DNA of 64,000 bases from Pantoea agglomerans NBRC 102470 (GTDB taxonomy: Bacteria > Pseudomonadota > Gammaproteobacteria > Enterobacterales > Enterobacteriaceae): contig NZ_BCZA01000003.1 of assembly GCF_001598475.1 (NCBI RefSeq), positions 62,001 to 126,000 on the forward strand, read 5' to 3'. This document shows, one piece after another, positions 16,815-26,917 of this stretch (position 1 is the stretch's first letter; each line of letters starts with the position of its first letter). The notes beneath the pieces were generated by a model that saw only the letters and a program-made list of their open reading frames with translations, did no database searches and had not been told where the DNA came from. A program made the translations under genes and the position numbers.

Positions 16815-18629
16815 ATGAGTAAGGTAAAACGTAAGATTGAAGACCATGGCGTGATCGGAGATTTGCGCACCTGCGCACTGGTCGCGAATGATGGCACCAT
16901 TGATTATCTCTGCTGGCCGGAACTCGACAGCCCGTCGGTCTTTGCCGCCCTGCTCGACAGCGATGATGCCGGGCTTTTCTCCCTGGCCCCTGACTGGCCC
17001 AATGCGCGACGTCAGCAGCTCTACCTGCCCGATACCAACATCCTGCAGACCCGCTGGCTGGATGATGAAGGCGTGGCGGAGATCACCGACTACATGCCGA
17101 TTTGTGATGACAAGGACAAGCTGCCGCGTCTGATCCGGCGGGTCAAAATGGTACGCGGCAGCGCGACCTTTAGCCTGCGCTGTTCACCGCGCCACGACTA
17201 TGCCCGGGCGCAGACCCGCGCAGAGGCGCACAACGGCTGTATCGATTTTCATGCCGAAGGCCAGCCGTCGCTGCGCCTCGCCGCCAGCGTGGTGATGACG
17301 CTGGAGGATGAGAGCGCGACCGCCCTCTTCACGTTACAACCCGGTGAACATGCGCAGTTTGAATTTGGCAGCGTGGATGATGCGCATATCGAAGCGTTGA
17401 CCACCGAACACTGCTTTGAAGAGACGCTGAACTACTGGCGACGCTGGAGCGCCCACAGTAACTATCAGGGACGCTGGCGCGAAATGGTGCAGCGTTCGGC
17501 GCTGGTCCTCAAACTGCTGACTTCGCATCAGCATGGCTCTATTGCGGCGGCAGCGACCTTTGGCCTGCCCGAAGAGCTGGGCGGTGAACGCAACTGGGAC
17601 TATCGCGCCTCCTGGATCCGTGACGCCTCGTTCAGCATGTATGCCCTGATGCGGCTGGGCTATATCGATGAAGCCAAACACTTTACCCACTGGGTTGGTC
17701 GCTGCGTTGAAAACAGCCATCACGATGAGATGCGCCTGCAGGTCATGTACCGGCTGGACAGCGGCACCGAACTGCACGAGATGGAGCTGCTGAATCTCTC
17801 CGGCTATGCCGACTCCCGTCCGGTGCGCATCGGCAATGACGCCTGGCAGCAGACCCAGCTCGACATCTATGGCGAGCTGATGGATGCGGTCTATCTGGCC
17901 AATAAATATGGTGAGGCGATCTCCCAGCGCGGCTGGGAACATGTCGTCAAAATGATCGACTGGCTGTGTGAGAACTGGGATCAGCCCGATGCCGGTATCT
18001 GGGAGATGCGCGGTGAACCGGAACATTTCCTGCACTCGCGTCTGATGTGCTGGGTGGCGATGGATCGCGCGCTGCGTCTGGGCATGAAGCGATCGCTGCC
18101 GATGCCTTATGAACGCTGGGATCGGGCGCGCCGGGAGATCCGCGAGGATATCTGGGCTAACTTCTGGAACAGTGAGCGGGGTCACTTCTCTTCGACCCGT
18201 CATGGCGAACATCTCGACGCCTCAATGCTGCTGATGCCGCTGGTGCGTTTTGTGGGAGCCACCGACCCGGACTGGATTGCCACGCTGGATGCGATCAAAA
18301 CCAATCTGGTCAGCGACGGTATGGTGCGCCGTTACAATACGCATGAGACGCCCGCCGATGGCCTGAAAGGCTCAGAAGGGTCGTTCGGAGCCTGCTCCTT
18401 CTGGTATGTCGAGTGTCTGGCGCGCGCGGGCCGGATTCAGGAAGCGCATTTTGAATTTGAAAAGTTGCTGAGCTACGCCAATCCACTGGGCCTCTACGCG
18501 GAGGAGTTTGACAGCCACGGCCATGCGCTGGGCAACACGCCGCAGGCGCTGACCCATCTGGCGTTAATCAGTGCCGCCTTTTTCCTGAACCGCAAACTCA
18601 GCGGCGAACAAACGCAGTGGCAACCTTAG
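16815..18629 (+). CDS. Glycoside hydrolase family 15 protein (glucoamylase/trehalase-like)
   Basis: 604 residues from the ATG at 16815 (GGGAG 6 nt before); the frame opens 41 codons earlier with no supporting site. The N-terminal beta-sandwich begins IEDHGVIGDLRTCALVANDGTIDYLCWPE, as in bacterial cytoplasmic GH15 proteins. The (alpha/alpha)6 barrel shows ERNWDYRASWIRDASFSMYAL (about residues 255-275) and EGSFGACSFWYVECLARAGR (about 520-540), which in the family contain the substrate pocket and the catalytic acids. There is no signal peptide. Bacterial relatives include trehalases and alpha-glucosidases; the true substrate cannot be read from sequence. It stands alone between yohD and ldtA. 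Confidence 0.88.
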   Translation: MSKVKRKIEDHGVIGDLRTCALVANDGTIDYLCWPELDSPSVFAALLDSDDAGLFSLAPDWPNARRQQLYLPDTNILQTRWLDDEGVAEITDYMPICDDKDKLPRLIRRVKMVRGSATFSLRCSPRHDYARAQTRAEAHNGCIDFHAEGQPSLRLAASVVMTLEDESATALFTLQPGEHAQFEFGSVDDAHIEALTTEHCFEETLNYWRRWSAHSNYQGRWREMVQRSALVLKLLTSHQHGSIAAAATFGLPEELGGERNWDYRASWIRDASFSMYALMRLGYIDEAKHFTHWVGRCVENSHHDEMRLQVMYRLDSGTELHEMELLNLSGYADSRPVRIGNDAWQQTQLDIYGELMDAVYLANKYGEAISQRGWEHVVKMIDWLCENWDQPDAGIWEMRGEPEHFLHSRLMCWVAMDRALRLGMKRSLPMPYERWDRARREIREDIWANFWNSERGHFSSTRHGEHLDASMLLMPLVRFVGATDPDWIATLDAIKTNLVSDGMVRRYNTHETPADGLKGSEGSFGACSFWYVECLARAGRIQEAHFEFEKLLSYANPLGLYAEEFDSHGHALGNTPQALTHLALISAAFFLNRKLSGEQTQWQP

Positions 18630-18736
18630 TCAGGGATAAGCCCGGAAAGCCCCATTTTTAGCGCCCTGCTTTCGGTAAATGCGCTAACATCCGCGGTGAA
18701 TTTACGTAAAGTATTGCAGGCAGGTTAAAATCCCGA

Positions 18737-18766
18737 TTCACAACGTCAGATTAATGAACATATAAT
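18737..18766 (+). promoter_or_regulatory. Sigma-70-type promoter for ldtA
   Basis: TTCACA (18737-18742) and TATAAT (18761-18766) are separated by 18 bp. The -10 is perfect and the -35 differs at one base. The expected transcription start near 18773 leaves a leader of about 70 nt. Confidence 0.55.
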
Positions 18767-18843
18767 GCGCAGCAGGTCACATTGGCCAGCATGAATTCGA
18801 CACACTGAACAGCCTGAAATATGGCGATAAAGAATTGTAAAAT

Positions 18844-19965
18844 ATGAAAATCATTCGCGCTTTCGCTTCAATCGCACTGGCTCTGGCGGCCTTCAGCCAG
18901 TCAGCCTTTGCTGTGGTTTACCCGTTACCGCCGGCCAACAGCCGTCTGATCGGCGAAAATATCGAAATTACTGTCCCTGAAGACAGCAAACTGCCGCTGG
19001 AAGCTTTTGCGGCGCAGTACCAGATGGGCCTCAGCAATATGCTTGAAGCCAATCCGGGCGTTGACGTTTATCTGCCTAAGGCTGGCAGCAAAATGATCAT
19101 CCCACAGCAGCTGATCCTGCCAGACGCACCGCGTGAAGGCATTGTGATTAACAGCGCGGAGATGCGTCTTTACTACTATCCGAAAGGCAGCAAAACCGTG
19201 GTGGTGTTGCCTATTGGTATCGGTGAACTGGGTAAAGATACCCCGATTAACTGGACCACAGCGGTAGAACGTAAAAAAGATGGCCCGACCTGGACACCAA
19301 CCAAAGGCATGCATGCGGATTACGCGGCGCGCGGTGAAACCCTGCCAGCGGTCTTCCCGCCAGGCCCGGATAACCCGATGGGCCTGTATGCGCTCTATAT
19401 CGGTCGTCTCTATGCGATTCACGGCACCAACGCCAACTTCGGTATCGGCCTGCGCGTGAGCCATGGTTGTGTGCGTCTGCGCGCTGACGATATCAAATGG
19501 CTGTATCAGAACGTGCCGGTCGGCACGCGCGTACAGTTTGTTGATCAGCCGGTAAAAGCGACCGTGGAGCCAGACGGTTCACGGTATGTAGAAGTGCATA
19601 ACCCGCTGTCGACCACCGAAGAGCAGTTCAACTCGCGTGAGCTGGTGCCGATTACGCTGAATCAGGCGGTGAGCAAAGTTCTGGTTGATGCCAGCGTCAA
19701 TCAGGATCAGGTTAATGGCGCGATTCAGGGCCGTACCGGTATGCCAGTAAAAGTGAACGGCGTGGAGAACAACATCCAGACTGCGCCAGTTCCGATGCCG
19801 GAAAATCCGCAGGCTGTGCCACAGGAAGAGCCAATGACGCCGGTCACCTCTCAGGGCGCAAACAGTGATGCCGCGCAGCCACAGCAGCCGGCCACTGAGC
19901 CAGCCGCACCGGCCGCTCCGGTAACACCAGCAGCCCCTGCAGCCGCGGCCAATACCAGCTCGTAA
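18844..19965 (+). CDS. ldtA: L,D-transpeptidase LdtA/ErfK
   Basis: 373 residues with a signal peptide (about 1-23, AFA). A LysM-like segment (about 43-90, [21 protein letters not shown]) precedes the YkuD catalytic domain with [20 protein letters not shown]; catalytic residues are His207 and Cys209. The enzyme anchors Braun lipoprotein to meso-DAP of peptidoglycan in the periplasm. It matches E. coli ErfK (310 residues) closely, but carries about 60 extra residues at the C-terminus rich in Pro, Ala and Gln. It is monocistronic, between a sigma-70-like promoter and an intrinsic terminator. The LdtA rather than LdtB/C assignment is by best overall similarity. Confidence 0.9.
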   Translation: MKIIRAFASIALALAAFSQSAFAVVYPLPPANSRLIGENIEITVPEDSKLPLEAFAAQYQMGLSNMLEANPGVDVYLPKAGSKMIIPQQLILPDAPREGIVINSAEMRLYYYPKGSKTVVVLPIGIGELGKDTPINWTTAVERKKDGPTWTPTKGMHADYAARGETLPAVFPPGPDNPMGLYALYIGRLYAIHGTNANFGIGLRVSHGCVRLRADDIKWLYQNVPVGTRVQFVDQPVKATVEPDGSRYVEVHNPLSTTEEQFNSRELVPITLNQAVSKVLVDASVNQDQVNGAIQGRTGMPVKVNGVENNIQTAPVPMPENPQAVPQEEPMTPVTSQGANSDAAQPQQPATEPAAPAAPVTPAAPAAAANTSS

Positions 19966-19984
19966 TTGCCGTCCTGCTTGCAGA

Positions 19985-20010
19985 AGCCAGCGCCTGTCGC
20001 TGGCTTTTTT
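19985..20010 (+). terminator. Intrinsic terminator of ldtA
   Basis: AGCCAGCG, a 5-nt loop and CGCTGGCT run into TTTTTT, 20 bp after the ldtA stop codon. Confidence 0.88.
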
Positions 20011-20152
20011 ATTGCCTGCGTTTCTGCGTTTTTCCCCGCACTCCGCTCAGAATGCCCCGTCCGACGATCATTAATCTGTCATATAAAGCGCGTATCAAAC
20101 TGCGTTGACCCGGTGCAAATCAGCATCCGGCATCAGCCACCAGAGGTACACC

Positions 20153-21754
20153 ATGAGCGAAAACAGTCTCTCCTCCTCATCAGCCCGAGGTCGCCCCGAT
20201 TTCAACGGCAAAAATAGCCGTTTCAGTAAACCGCTGTTCTTTATTCTGCTGGTTGCCGGACTGGCGTTCGCCGGTCTCAATCTGGTCAGCGATGTTGAAG
20301 AGACCAATATGCCGGTCACCAGCTATCTGCCGTTCTTTCTGCTGGGGCTGGCACTGCTGATTGCGCTCGGCTTTGAGTTCGTGAATGGCTTTCACGATAC
20401 CGCCAATGCCGTGGCGACCGTGATCTACACCCATTCGCTGACGCCCGGCGTCGCGGTGGTCTGGTCCGGTTTCTGTAACTTTCTGGGTGTGCTGCTCTCC
20501 AGCGGCGTGGTGGCGTTTGGCATTATCTCACTGCTGCCGGTGGAGTTGATCCTGCAGGCCAGCAGCGGCAGCGGGTTTGCCATGGTCTATGCGCTGCTCT
20601 TCTCAGCGATTATCTGGAACCTGGGCACCTGGTATTTAGGGCTGCCGTCGTCGTCGTCCCATACGCTGATCGGCTCGATCATCGGCGTCGGCGTTGCCAA
20701 TGCGATGCTGCACGGACGCAGCGGTCTGAGCGGGGTTGACTGGGATCAGGCACTGAAGGTCGGCTATGCACTGCTGCTGTCGCCGGTGGTCGGCTTTGTC
20801 TGCGCCGGGCTGCTGCTGTGGGTGATGAAACTGTTTATCCGCAATCGCCAGCTTTATCAGGCGCCAGAAAGCAATCAGCCGCCACCGGTCTGGATCCGCG
20901 GCCTGCTGATCCTGACCTGTACCGGCGTGTCGTTTGCGCACGGCTCTAACGATGGTCAGAAAGGAATGGGGCTGATTATGCTGATCCTGGTGGGCACCAT
21001 GCCGATCGCCTACGCCCTGAACCGATCGCTGCCACCCGATCAGATCCCGCGCGTCGCGGCGCTGAACGAAGTGACCGCCCATCAGCTGCTGCAACTGCAA
21101 CCCGCTTCGGCGAACCCTCCTCCGGCCCGTGAGGTACTGACCGGCTTTGTTGGCAGCAACAGCATGAATCCCGACGTGCTGCCCGCGCTGGCGATGACGC
21201 TGCGCGAAGTCGGCGATGAGATTCGTCGTTACGGTTCAATGGAAAACATTCCAGCCCAGGCGGTGACCAATACCCGCAACCAGATGTATCTGGCGTCAGA
21301 ATCGATCAAGCATCTGCAGAGCGCCGAGGTCAGACTGCCGCAGGAGACGGAACGCAACCTTAAGGCAGTGAAAACGGAACTCGACAGCGCCACCCGTTTT
21401 ATTCCGATGTGGGTGAAAGTGGTGGTGGCGATTGCGCTGGGACTGGGCACCATGGTCGGCTGGCGCCGGATTGTGGTCACAGTGGGAGAACGGATCGGTA
21501 AAACCCATCTGAGCTATGCTCAGGGCGCCAGCGCCGAACTGGTGGCGATGATGACCATTGGCGCGGCAGACGGTTTCGGTTTACCGGTTTCCACCACTCA
21601 CGTGCTCTCATCCGGCGTAGCGGGCACTATGGCGGCGAACCGTTCCGGCTTGCAGCTCTCGACGCTGCGTAACCTGGCCGTCGCCTGGATTTTAACGCTG
21701 CCGGTTTCTGTTCTGCTCTCTGCCCTGCTCTACTGGGCGTTCAGCCATTTTTAA
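20153..21754 (+). CDS. Pit-family inorganic phosphate transporter
   Basis: 533 residues from the ATG at 20153 (AGAGG 6 nt before). Two Pit signature repeats are visible: FEFVNGFHDTANAVATVIYTHS near residues 75-95 and SFAHGSNDGQKGMG near 265-280, plus PVSTTHVLSSGVAG near 480. Ten or so membrane helices flank a polar central loop (about 300-415). It should import phosphate as a neutral metal-phosphate complex, driven by the proton gradient, in the inner membrane. Its length and central loop resemble a longer Pit class more than E. coli PitA/PitB (499 residues), so no gene symbol is given. Confidence 0.9.
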   Translation: MSENSLSSSSARGRPDFNGKNSRFSKPLFFILLVAGLAFAGLNLVSDVEETNMPVTSYLPFFLLGLALLIALGFEFVNGFHDTANAVATVIYTHSLTPGVAVVWSGFCNFLGVLLSSGVVAFGIISLLPVELILQASSGSGFAMVYALLFSAIIWNLGTWYLGLPSSSSHTLIGSIIGVGVANAMLHGRSGLSGVDWDQALKVGYALLLSPVVGFVCAGLLLWVMKLFIRNRQLYQAPESNQPPPVWIRGLLILTCTGVSFAHGSNDGQKGMGLIMLILVGTMPIAYALNRSLPPDQIPRVAALNEVTAHQLLQLQPASANPPPAREVLTGFVGSNSMNPDVLPALAMTLREVGDEIRRYGSMENIPAQAVTNTRNQMYLASESIKHLQSAEVRLPQETERNLKAVKTELDSATRFIPMWVKVVVAIALGLGTMVGWRRIVVTVGERIGKTHLSYAQGASAELVAMMTIGAADGFGLPVSTTHVLSSGVAGTMAANRSGLQLSTLRNLAVAWILTLPVSVLLSALLYWAFSHF

Positions 21755-21775
21755 CGGTCTGCGGCTTATCGTCAT

Positions 21776-22963
21776 TCAGGCGATAAGCCGCTGCTGCCAG
21801 TAAAGCCGCAGGGTAATCAGCAGCGCTCCCAGCACCATCAACGCCGCCGCCAGATAGACTGACTGCATCCCCCAGTGTCCGATAAGCAATCCCGCCACCG
21901 GGCCGGTTAAGCCCAGGCCCAGATCGAGAAAAGCGGAATAGGTGCCCAGCGCAGAGCCCTGATCCTGGCGCTCAACCCGTTTAACCGCCTCAACGCCCAG
22001 CGCCGGAAAGACCAGCGAAAATCCGCTGCCGGTGAGGAATGCGCCCGCCCCTACCAGCCAGGCGCTGTCCGCCTGCCAGATAATCAGCAGTCCCAGGCAT
22101 TCCAGCAGGAATGAGAAGAGCGACACGCGCAGCCCGCCGAAACGGGTAATAAAGCGACCAAACCCCAGACGCACCAGCACAAACCCCAGGCTGAACAGCG
22201 TCAGCGCATAGGCCGCGCCCTGCCAGTCGCGGCTGGCAAAATAGAGGGTGATAAAGGTGGCGATAACGCCAAAACCGATGGTGCCGAAGCCCAGCGCCAG
22301 GCCATAGAGCCAGACGCGGGAGAAGACGCGGTGAAACGGAATGCGCTCGCCCACACTGACCGTCACCGCCGCTTTGCGGCTGGCCATCAGATAGCCCGCC
22401 ACGCCCATCAGCGCAATCAGCCCGGCAAATCCACTCATACCAAATTCACTGTTCAGCAGCACACCCAGCGGTGCACCGACGGCCATTGCCAGATAGGTCG
22501 CAACACCGTTCCAGGAGATCACGCGCGCGGTCTGCATTGGCCCGACGATGTTCATACCCCACAGGGTAGAGCCGGTGCTGCTGAAGCTTTCACCCACGCC
22601 GAGAAACAGCCGCCCGATGGCCAGCAGCGCCAGACTCAGCCACGGCCAGCCGCTCAGCAGTGCGGCTACGATAGTTAGCACCCCGCTCATACCGCAGCAG
22701 AGCAGTCCCAGCATCACCACCCGCTTTGGCCCAAGGCGATCGGCCAGACGGCCCGACTGCGGACGGCTGAGCAGTGTTGCAAAATATTGAATGCTGATAA
22801 TCAGTCCGGCGATAAAGGAGCTGAAGCCAAGATGATTTTTGACGAAGCCTGGCAGCACGGCCAGCGGCAGTCCGACAGAGAGATAGCAGAAGAAGGTGAA
22901 GATAATAACGGAGAGGATTCGTTTGTTGAGCTGGCTGTTGCTCAACACAGCGGAGTCAGACAT
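21776..22963 (-). CDS. MFS transporter, YhhS/YfcJ type
   Basis: 395 residues with twelve predicted membrane helices. MFS motif A appears as GRLADRLGPKRVV after helix 2, and the family-typical segments LFLGVGESFSSTGSTLWG and GFSLVFPALGVEAVKRV match E. coli YhhS best. The ATG at 22963 has only a weak ribosome binding site; a TTG three codons upstream (22972) is an alternative. YhhS-type proteins are putative drug or metabolite exporters with no firm substrate. It converges with the Pit gene (21-bp gap). Confidence 0.88.
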   Translation of the reverse strand: MSDSAVLSNSQLNKRILSVIIFTFFCYLSVGLPLAVLPGFVKNHLGFSSFIAGLIISIQYFATLLSRPQSGRLADRLGPKRVVMLGLLCCGMSGVLTIVAALLSGWPWLSLALLAIGRLFLGVGESFSSTGSTLWGMNIVGPMQTARVISWNGVATYLAMAVGAPLGVLLNSEFGMSGFAGLIALMGVAGYLMASRKAAVTVSVGERIPFHRVFSRVWLYGLALGFGTIGFGVIATFITLYFASRDWQGAAYALTLFSLGFVLVRLGFGRFITRFGGLRVSLFSFLLECLGLLIIWQADSAWLVGAGAFLTGSGFSLVFPALGVEAVKRVERQDQGSALGTYSAFLDLGLGLTGPVAGLLIGHWGMQSVYLAAALMVLGALLITLRLYWQQRLIA

Positions 22964-23033
22964 AGCAGGCAAGGGGTCCAGGAAATTTTTCCCACTATAC
23001 CGTCAGGCCGCTAAAGGGTCGCCTGATTTTTTA

Positions 23034-23984
23034 TCACAAACCATGAACATGCGCGTGACGATCAATCGCCTGTGCAATGTCGCCCGACGATTTTAACGCA
23101 CGGATTTCGCTGAATAAGCCATCGGCTTCGCCATAGGCTTTACGCAGATAACCGAGCCACTGTTTGATACGCGCCACGTGGTAGAGGCCGGTATCGCCCT
23201 GCTTTTCCAGCCGGCTGTATTTCTGTAATAACCGCACCACATCAGGCCAGGCCATCGGCGGTTCGTTATATTTCACTACCCGGCTCAGGTTGGGGATGTT
23301 CAGTGCGCCACGGCCAATCATCACCGCATCGCAGCCGGTTACCGCCATACAGTGTTGCGCGCTTTGCCAGTCCCAGATTTCGCCATTGGCAATCACCGGA
23401 ATGCGCAGCCGCTGACGAATGTCGCCAATCGCCTGCCAGTTGATCGCCTCTGCGCGATAGCCCTCTTCTTTGGTCCGCCCATGCACCACCAGCTCGCTGG
23501 CACCGGCCTGTTGCACCGCATCGGCAATCTCCAGACTGCGGGCGCTGGAGTCCCAGCCGAGCCGCACTTTCACCGTTACGGGCAAATCTGCAGGCACCGC
23601 TTCACGCATCGCTTTCGCGCCGCGATAGATCAGATCGGGATCTTTAAGAAGAGTTGCGCCGCCTCCGCTGCCGTTGACCAGTTTAGAAGGACAACCACAG
23701 TTGAGATCCACACCCCATGAGCCCAGTTCCACCGCACGTGCGGCGTTTTCGGCTAACCATTCGGGATGCTGCCCCAGCAGCTGCATACGCACCCGCGTGC
23801 CGGAAGGCGTGCGGCTGGCGTTATGCAGTTCGGGGCAGAGACGGTAGAAAGATTTTACCGGCAGCAGTTGATCGACCACGCGCAAAAACTCAGTGATGCA
23901 GAGATCGTAGTCGTTTACTTCCGATAACAGCTGGCGCACCAGTGAATCCAGCACGCCCTCCATCGGTGCCAGTAAAACCCTCAT
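23034..23984 (-). CDS. dusC: tRNA-dihydrouridine(16) synthase DusC
   Basis: 316 residues, almost collinear with E. coli DusC (315). The FMN-binding TIM barrel starts [17 protein letters not shown]. The catalytic Cys lies in DLNCGCPSK (about residues 93-101), and [10 protein letters not shown] and [13 protein letters not shown] are the phosphate-binding parts. It reduces U16 of tRNA. The start codon lies 2 bp after the rhlE stop, so rhlE-dusC is an operon with coupled translation. Confidence 0.97.
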   Translation of the reverse strand: MRVLLAPMEGVLDSLVRQLLSEVNDYDLCITEFLRVVDQLLPVKSFYRLCPELHNASRTPSGTRVRMQLLGQHPEWLAENAARAVELGSWGVDLNCGCPSKLVNGSGGGATLLKDPDLIYRGAKAMREAVPADLPVTVKVRLGWDSSARSLEIADAVQQAGASELVVHGRTKEEGYRAEAINWQAIGDIRQRLRIPVIANGEIWDWQSAQHCMAVTGCDAVMIGRGALNIPNLSRVVKYNEPPMAWPDVVRLLQKYSRLEKQGDTGLYHVARIKQWLGYLRKAYGEADGLFSEIRALKSSGDIAQAIDRHAHVHGL

Positions 23985-23986
23985 AC

Positions 23987-25366
23987 TCAGACGTTTCCGG
24001 TACGCTTCGCTGCTGCCGGACGACGCGGACGGGCTGCGGGCCTATCGCCCTGAGGAGCGGCCTGGCTCTGACGACGCGCCTGAGGACGCTTTTCGCCGGA
24101 TGAAGATGAGCGCGATGCGCCTGCACGCTGTCCGCCCTGGCTGCGACCACGGCCGCCGCCACCGCCACCTGCACCGCCGCGAGACTGCTGCTGACGACCG
24201 TTGATGATCGGCTCCGCTTTGATGCTCGGATCGGGTTCATAACCTTCAACGGCCAGACGCGGGATTTCACGCTTCAGCAGACGTTCGATATCACGCAGCA
24301 GTTTATGCTCATCGACGCAGACCAGTGACAGGGCGACACCGGTCGCCGCCGCACGGCCGGTACGGCCAATACGGTGAACGTAATCTTCGGCGACGTTAGG
24401 CAGCTCATAGTTCACGACGTGTGGCAGCTCTTCGATATCCAGGCCACGGGCCGCGATATCGGTGGCAACCAGGACGCGAATTCCGCCTGACTTAAAGTCG
24501 GCCAGCGCGCGGGTACGTGCACCCTGGCTCTTGTTGCCGTGGATCGCGGCGGCGGAGATGCCATCTTTGCCCAGCTGCTCGGCAAGGTGGTTCGCGCCGT
24601 GTTTGGTCCGGGTGAAGACCAGCACCTGCTGCCAGTTGCCTTCGCCAATCAGCTGAGACAACAATTCACGCTTACGCTTCTTATCAACGAAAGCCACCTG
24701 CTGCGCGACCTGCTCGGAGGCGGTGTTGCGGCGAGCCACTTCAATCATTTCCGGGTTGGTCAGCAGTTTCTCAGCCAGGCCTTTGATCTCATCAGAGAAG
24801 GTGGCAGAGAACAGCAGGTTCTGACGTTTAGCCGGCAGACGCGCCAGTACGCGACGGATGTCGTGGATAAAGCCCATATCCAGCATACGGTCCGCTTCAT
24901 CCAGCACCAGAATTTCGACCTGTGACAGGTCAACCGCATTCTGTTGTGCCAGATCCAGCAGGCGTCCAGGCGTTGCCACCAGGATATCGACGCCGCCACG
25001 CAGTTTTACCATCTGTGGATTGATGCTGACGCCACCAAACACCACCATGGAACGCAGCGAGAGATATTTGCTGTAGTCGCTGACGTTTTCGCCGACCTGC
25101 GCCGCGAGCTCACGGGTTGGGGTCAGGATCAGGGCGCGCACCGGGCGACGACCGCGGATGGGCGTGGCAGTGGCAGAGAGTTTTTGTAACATCGGTAAGG
25201 TAAAGCCGGCTGTTTTGCCGGTGCCGGTCTGGGCGCTCGCCAGCAGATCGCGGCCTGCCAGCACAACAGGAATCGCCTGGCGCTGGATAGGTGTGGGTTC
25301 GCTGTAGCCTTGTTCGGCGACCGCGCGCAAAATATCGGCACTCAGGCCGAGAGAGTCAAAAGACAT
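23987..25366 (-). CDS. rhlE: ATP-dependent RNA helicase RhlE
   Basis: 459 residues. DEAD-box motifs in order: PTPIQ (Q motif, 24-28), AQTGTGKT (45-52), [17 protein letters not shown] (about 152-155), SAT, and the helicase C half with [14 protein letters not shown] and HRIGRTGR. The C-terminal tail (about 385-459) is basic and rich in Gly, Arg, Ser and Gln, as in RhlE proteins that act in ribosome assembly and mRNA turnover. It is first in an operon with dusC. In E. coli rhlE sits next to the ybhQ region at 17 min, as it does here, whereas dusC lies elsewhere. Confidence 0.95.
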   Translation of the reverse strand: MSFDSLGLSADILRAVAEQGYSEPTPIQRQAIPVVLAGRDLLASAQTGTGKTAGFTLPMLQKLSATATPIRGRRPVRALILTPTRELAAQVGENVSDYSKYLSLRSMVVFGGVSINPQMVKLRGGVDILVATPGRLLDLAQQNAVDLSQVEILVLDEADRMLDMGFIHDIRRVLARLPAKRQNLLFSATFSDEIKGLAEKLLTNPEMIEVARRNTASEQVAQQVAFVDKKRKRELLSQLIGEGNWQQVLVFTRTKHGANHLAEQLGKDGISAAAIHGNKSQGARTRALADFKSGGIRVLVATDIAARGLDIEELPHVVNYELPNVAEDYVHRIGRTGRAAATGVALSLVCVDEHKLLRDIERLLKREIPRLAVEGYEPDPSIKAEPIINGRQQQSRGGAGGGGGGRGRSQGGQRAGASRSSSSGEKRPQARRQSQAAPQGDRPAARPRRPAAAKRTGNV

Positions 25367-25548
25367 TAAGTGATTTACTCCGGTCCGCTCTGACCGTGAT
25401 TCACGGTGTAGTTTTCAGAGGGATAGTGACGCCAGCCAGGGCTGACGCGTGAAAAGGGCGCAAACTACGATGCGTAAGCGGGCGAGTGTAACAGCTTTAA
25501 GAGAAGTGTGCGAGATAGCTCACATTTCCTGACACAACTTAACCGCCT

Positions 25549-25577
25549 GAAAACAGGAAGGCCACCTTCCGGTGGCC
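25549..25577 (-). terminator. Terminator of ybhQ
   Basis: On the minus strand GGCCACC-GGAA-GGTGGCC is followed by TTCCTGTTTTC, directly after the ybhQ stop codon. Confidence 0.65.
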
Positions 25578-25583
25578 TTCAAC

Positions 25584-25976
25584 TTAACTACGTTTGTTTT
25601 CGATTCGTCGCGGTGGCTCTTTCACCAGCAGCGAGACCAGCGCCGGACCCAGCAACATCACTACGCCGAGACACGCCAGCAGCAGGTTGTTGTGGTAAAT
25701 CCGCGACACCAGGAACAGTGTCATCATGGCGGCGCCAAAGTAGTAAGTGGTGGTCGCTTCTTCAAGATAATCGCCGAGAGTACGTAAACGGGCAATGCGC
25801 TGTGTCACCAGCATGGCAACAAAAACCAGTGCGTACATCGCCACCAGCGTACTGCAGACATCAACCAGCGCTTTGTGCTTCCAGCCCCAGATCAGTGCAG
25901 CGATCACCAGCAGATGCATAGCAATATGCAACAACGTTTGACCCGTGATAATTTGAATACGATTAGACCATTTCAT
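25584..25976 (-). CDS. ybhQ: YbhQ inner-membrane protein
   Basis: 130 residues with four hydrophobic segments (about 14-32, 36-58, 74-92, 98-113). The motif LEEATTTYYFGAAMMTLFLVSR aligns with the LEELTTTWYFGAA region of E. coli YbhQ (136 residues). Function unknown. Divergent from ybhP (about 180 bp), as in E. coli. Confidence 0.88.
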   Translation of the reverse strand: MKWSNRIQIITGQTLLHIAMHLLVIAALIWGWKHKALVDVCSTLVAMYALVFVAMLVTQRIARLRTLGDYLEEATTTYYFGAAMMTLFLVSRIYHNNLLLACLGVVMLLGPALVSLLVKEPPRRIENKRS

Positions 25977-26155
25977 TCAGTTCTCCTGGCAGACCCAACA
26001 GGTCGCCCAAGTGCTACCGGCACAAGCCGGAAACGATTTCCTCAATGTAAAACAATTTTCGGATAACGCCCTAATTTTCGCCCTCTTTCACCACCCATTT
26101 GTGACAAAGACTACACTTTGATTCTATTGATGATGAAAAGGAGTGCGTCGCGAGT

Positions 26156-26917
26156 ATGCCACAAAACAAGCAAGGATTTTCAATAAAAGTCCTGACGATC
26201 AATACACATAAGGGTTTCGCCCCTTTCAATCGCCGCTTCATCCTGCCCGAATTACGCGACGCCGTTCGCGCGACGGAGGCGGATGTGGTCTTTCTGCAGG
26301 AGGTGATGGGCACGCATGCCATCCACTCCCTTAACCATGAGGAGTGGCCCGATTCTCCTCATTATGAGTTTCTGGCCGACACCATATGGAACGATTTCGC
26401 CTATGGGCGTAATGCGGTCTATCCGGAGGGGCATCACGGCAATGCGGTGCTGTCTCGCTTCCCGATCGCCGACTATGAGAACCGGGATATCTCGGTGGCG
26501 GGCAGTGAAAACCGCGGTATGCTGCACTGCCAGATCGCCCTGCCCGAGCCGCACGGCACGCTGCATGTCATCTGCGTTCATCTGGGTCTGAAAGTGGCCC
26601 ATCGTCACGCGCAGATGAAGAAAATATGTGAAATGGTTAACTCACTGCCGCCCGACGCGCCGGTGGTGGTGGCGGGCGATTTCAACGACTGGCAGCGACG
26701 CGCTAACTCCATTCTGAAACATGGCGCAGGCCTGAAAGAGGTATTCAGCATGAAAACCGGACGCCCGGCGCGCACCTTCCCGGCGCGCTTCCCGATCCTG
26801 CGGCTTGACCGCATCTATGTCCGCAACGCCACCGTCAGTCATCCGTGGGCGCTGCCGCGTAAGCCCTGGTCCCATCTTTCCGACCATGCGCCGCTGGCGG
26901 TGGAGATTCACCTATGA
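26156..26917 (+). CDS. ybhP: YbhP, endonuclease/exonuclease/phosphatase-family protein
   Basis: 253 residues of the EEP superfamily: LTINTHKG near residue 13, FLQEVMG near 46 (metal-binding Glu), VHLGLK near 140, VAGDFNDW near 173, LDRIYV near 217 and the catalytic [10 protein letters not shown] near 243. These are divalent-metal phosphodiesterases; YbhP's substrate is not known. It is the first gene of ybhP-clsB-ybhN, with a 4-bp ATGA overlap into clsB, so a phospholipid-related role is plausible by context. Confidence 0.93.
   Translation: MPQNKQGFSIKVLTINTHKGFAPFNRRFILPELRDAVRATEADVVFLQEVMGTHAIHSLNHEEWPDSPHYEFLADTIWNDFAYGRNAVYPEGHHGNAVLSRFPIADYENRDISVAGSENRGMLHCQIALPEPHGTLHVICVHLGLKVAHRHAQMKKICEMVNSLPPDAPVVVAGDFNDWQRRANSILKHGAGLKEVFSMKTGRPARTFPARFPILRLDRIYVRNATVSHPWALPRKPWSHLSDHAPLAVEIHL

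Noticed and set aside
17334..18212. 292-codon open frame antisense to the GH15 gene
   Set aside because: Shadow frame; its composition (many Gln, Arg, His) and lack of a family argue against it.
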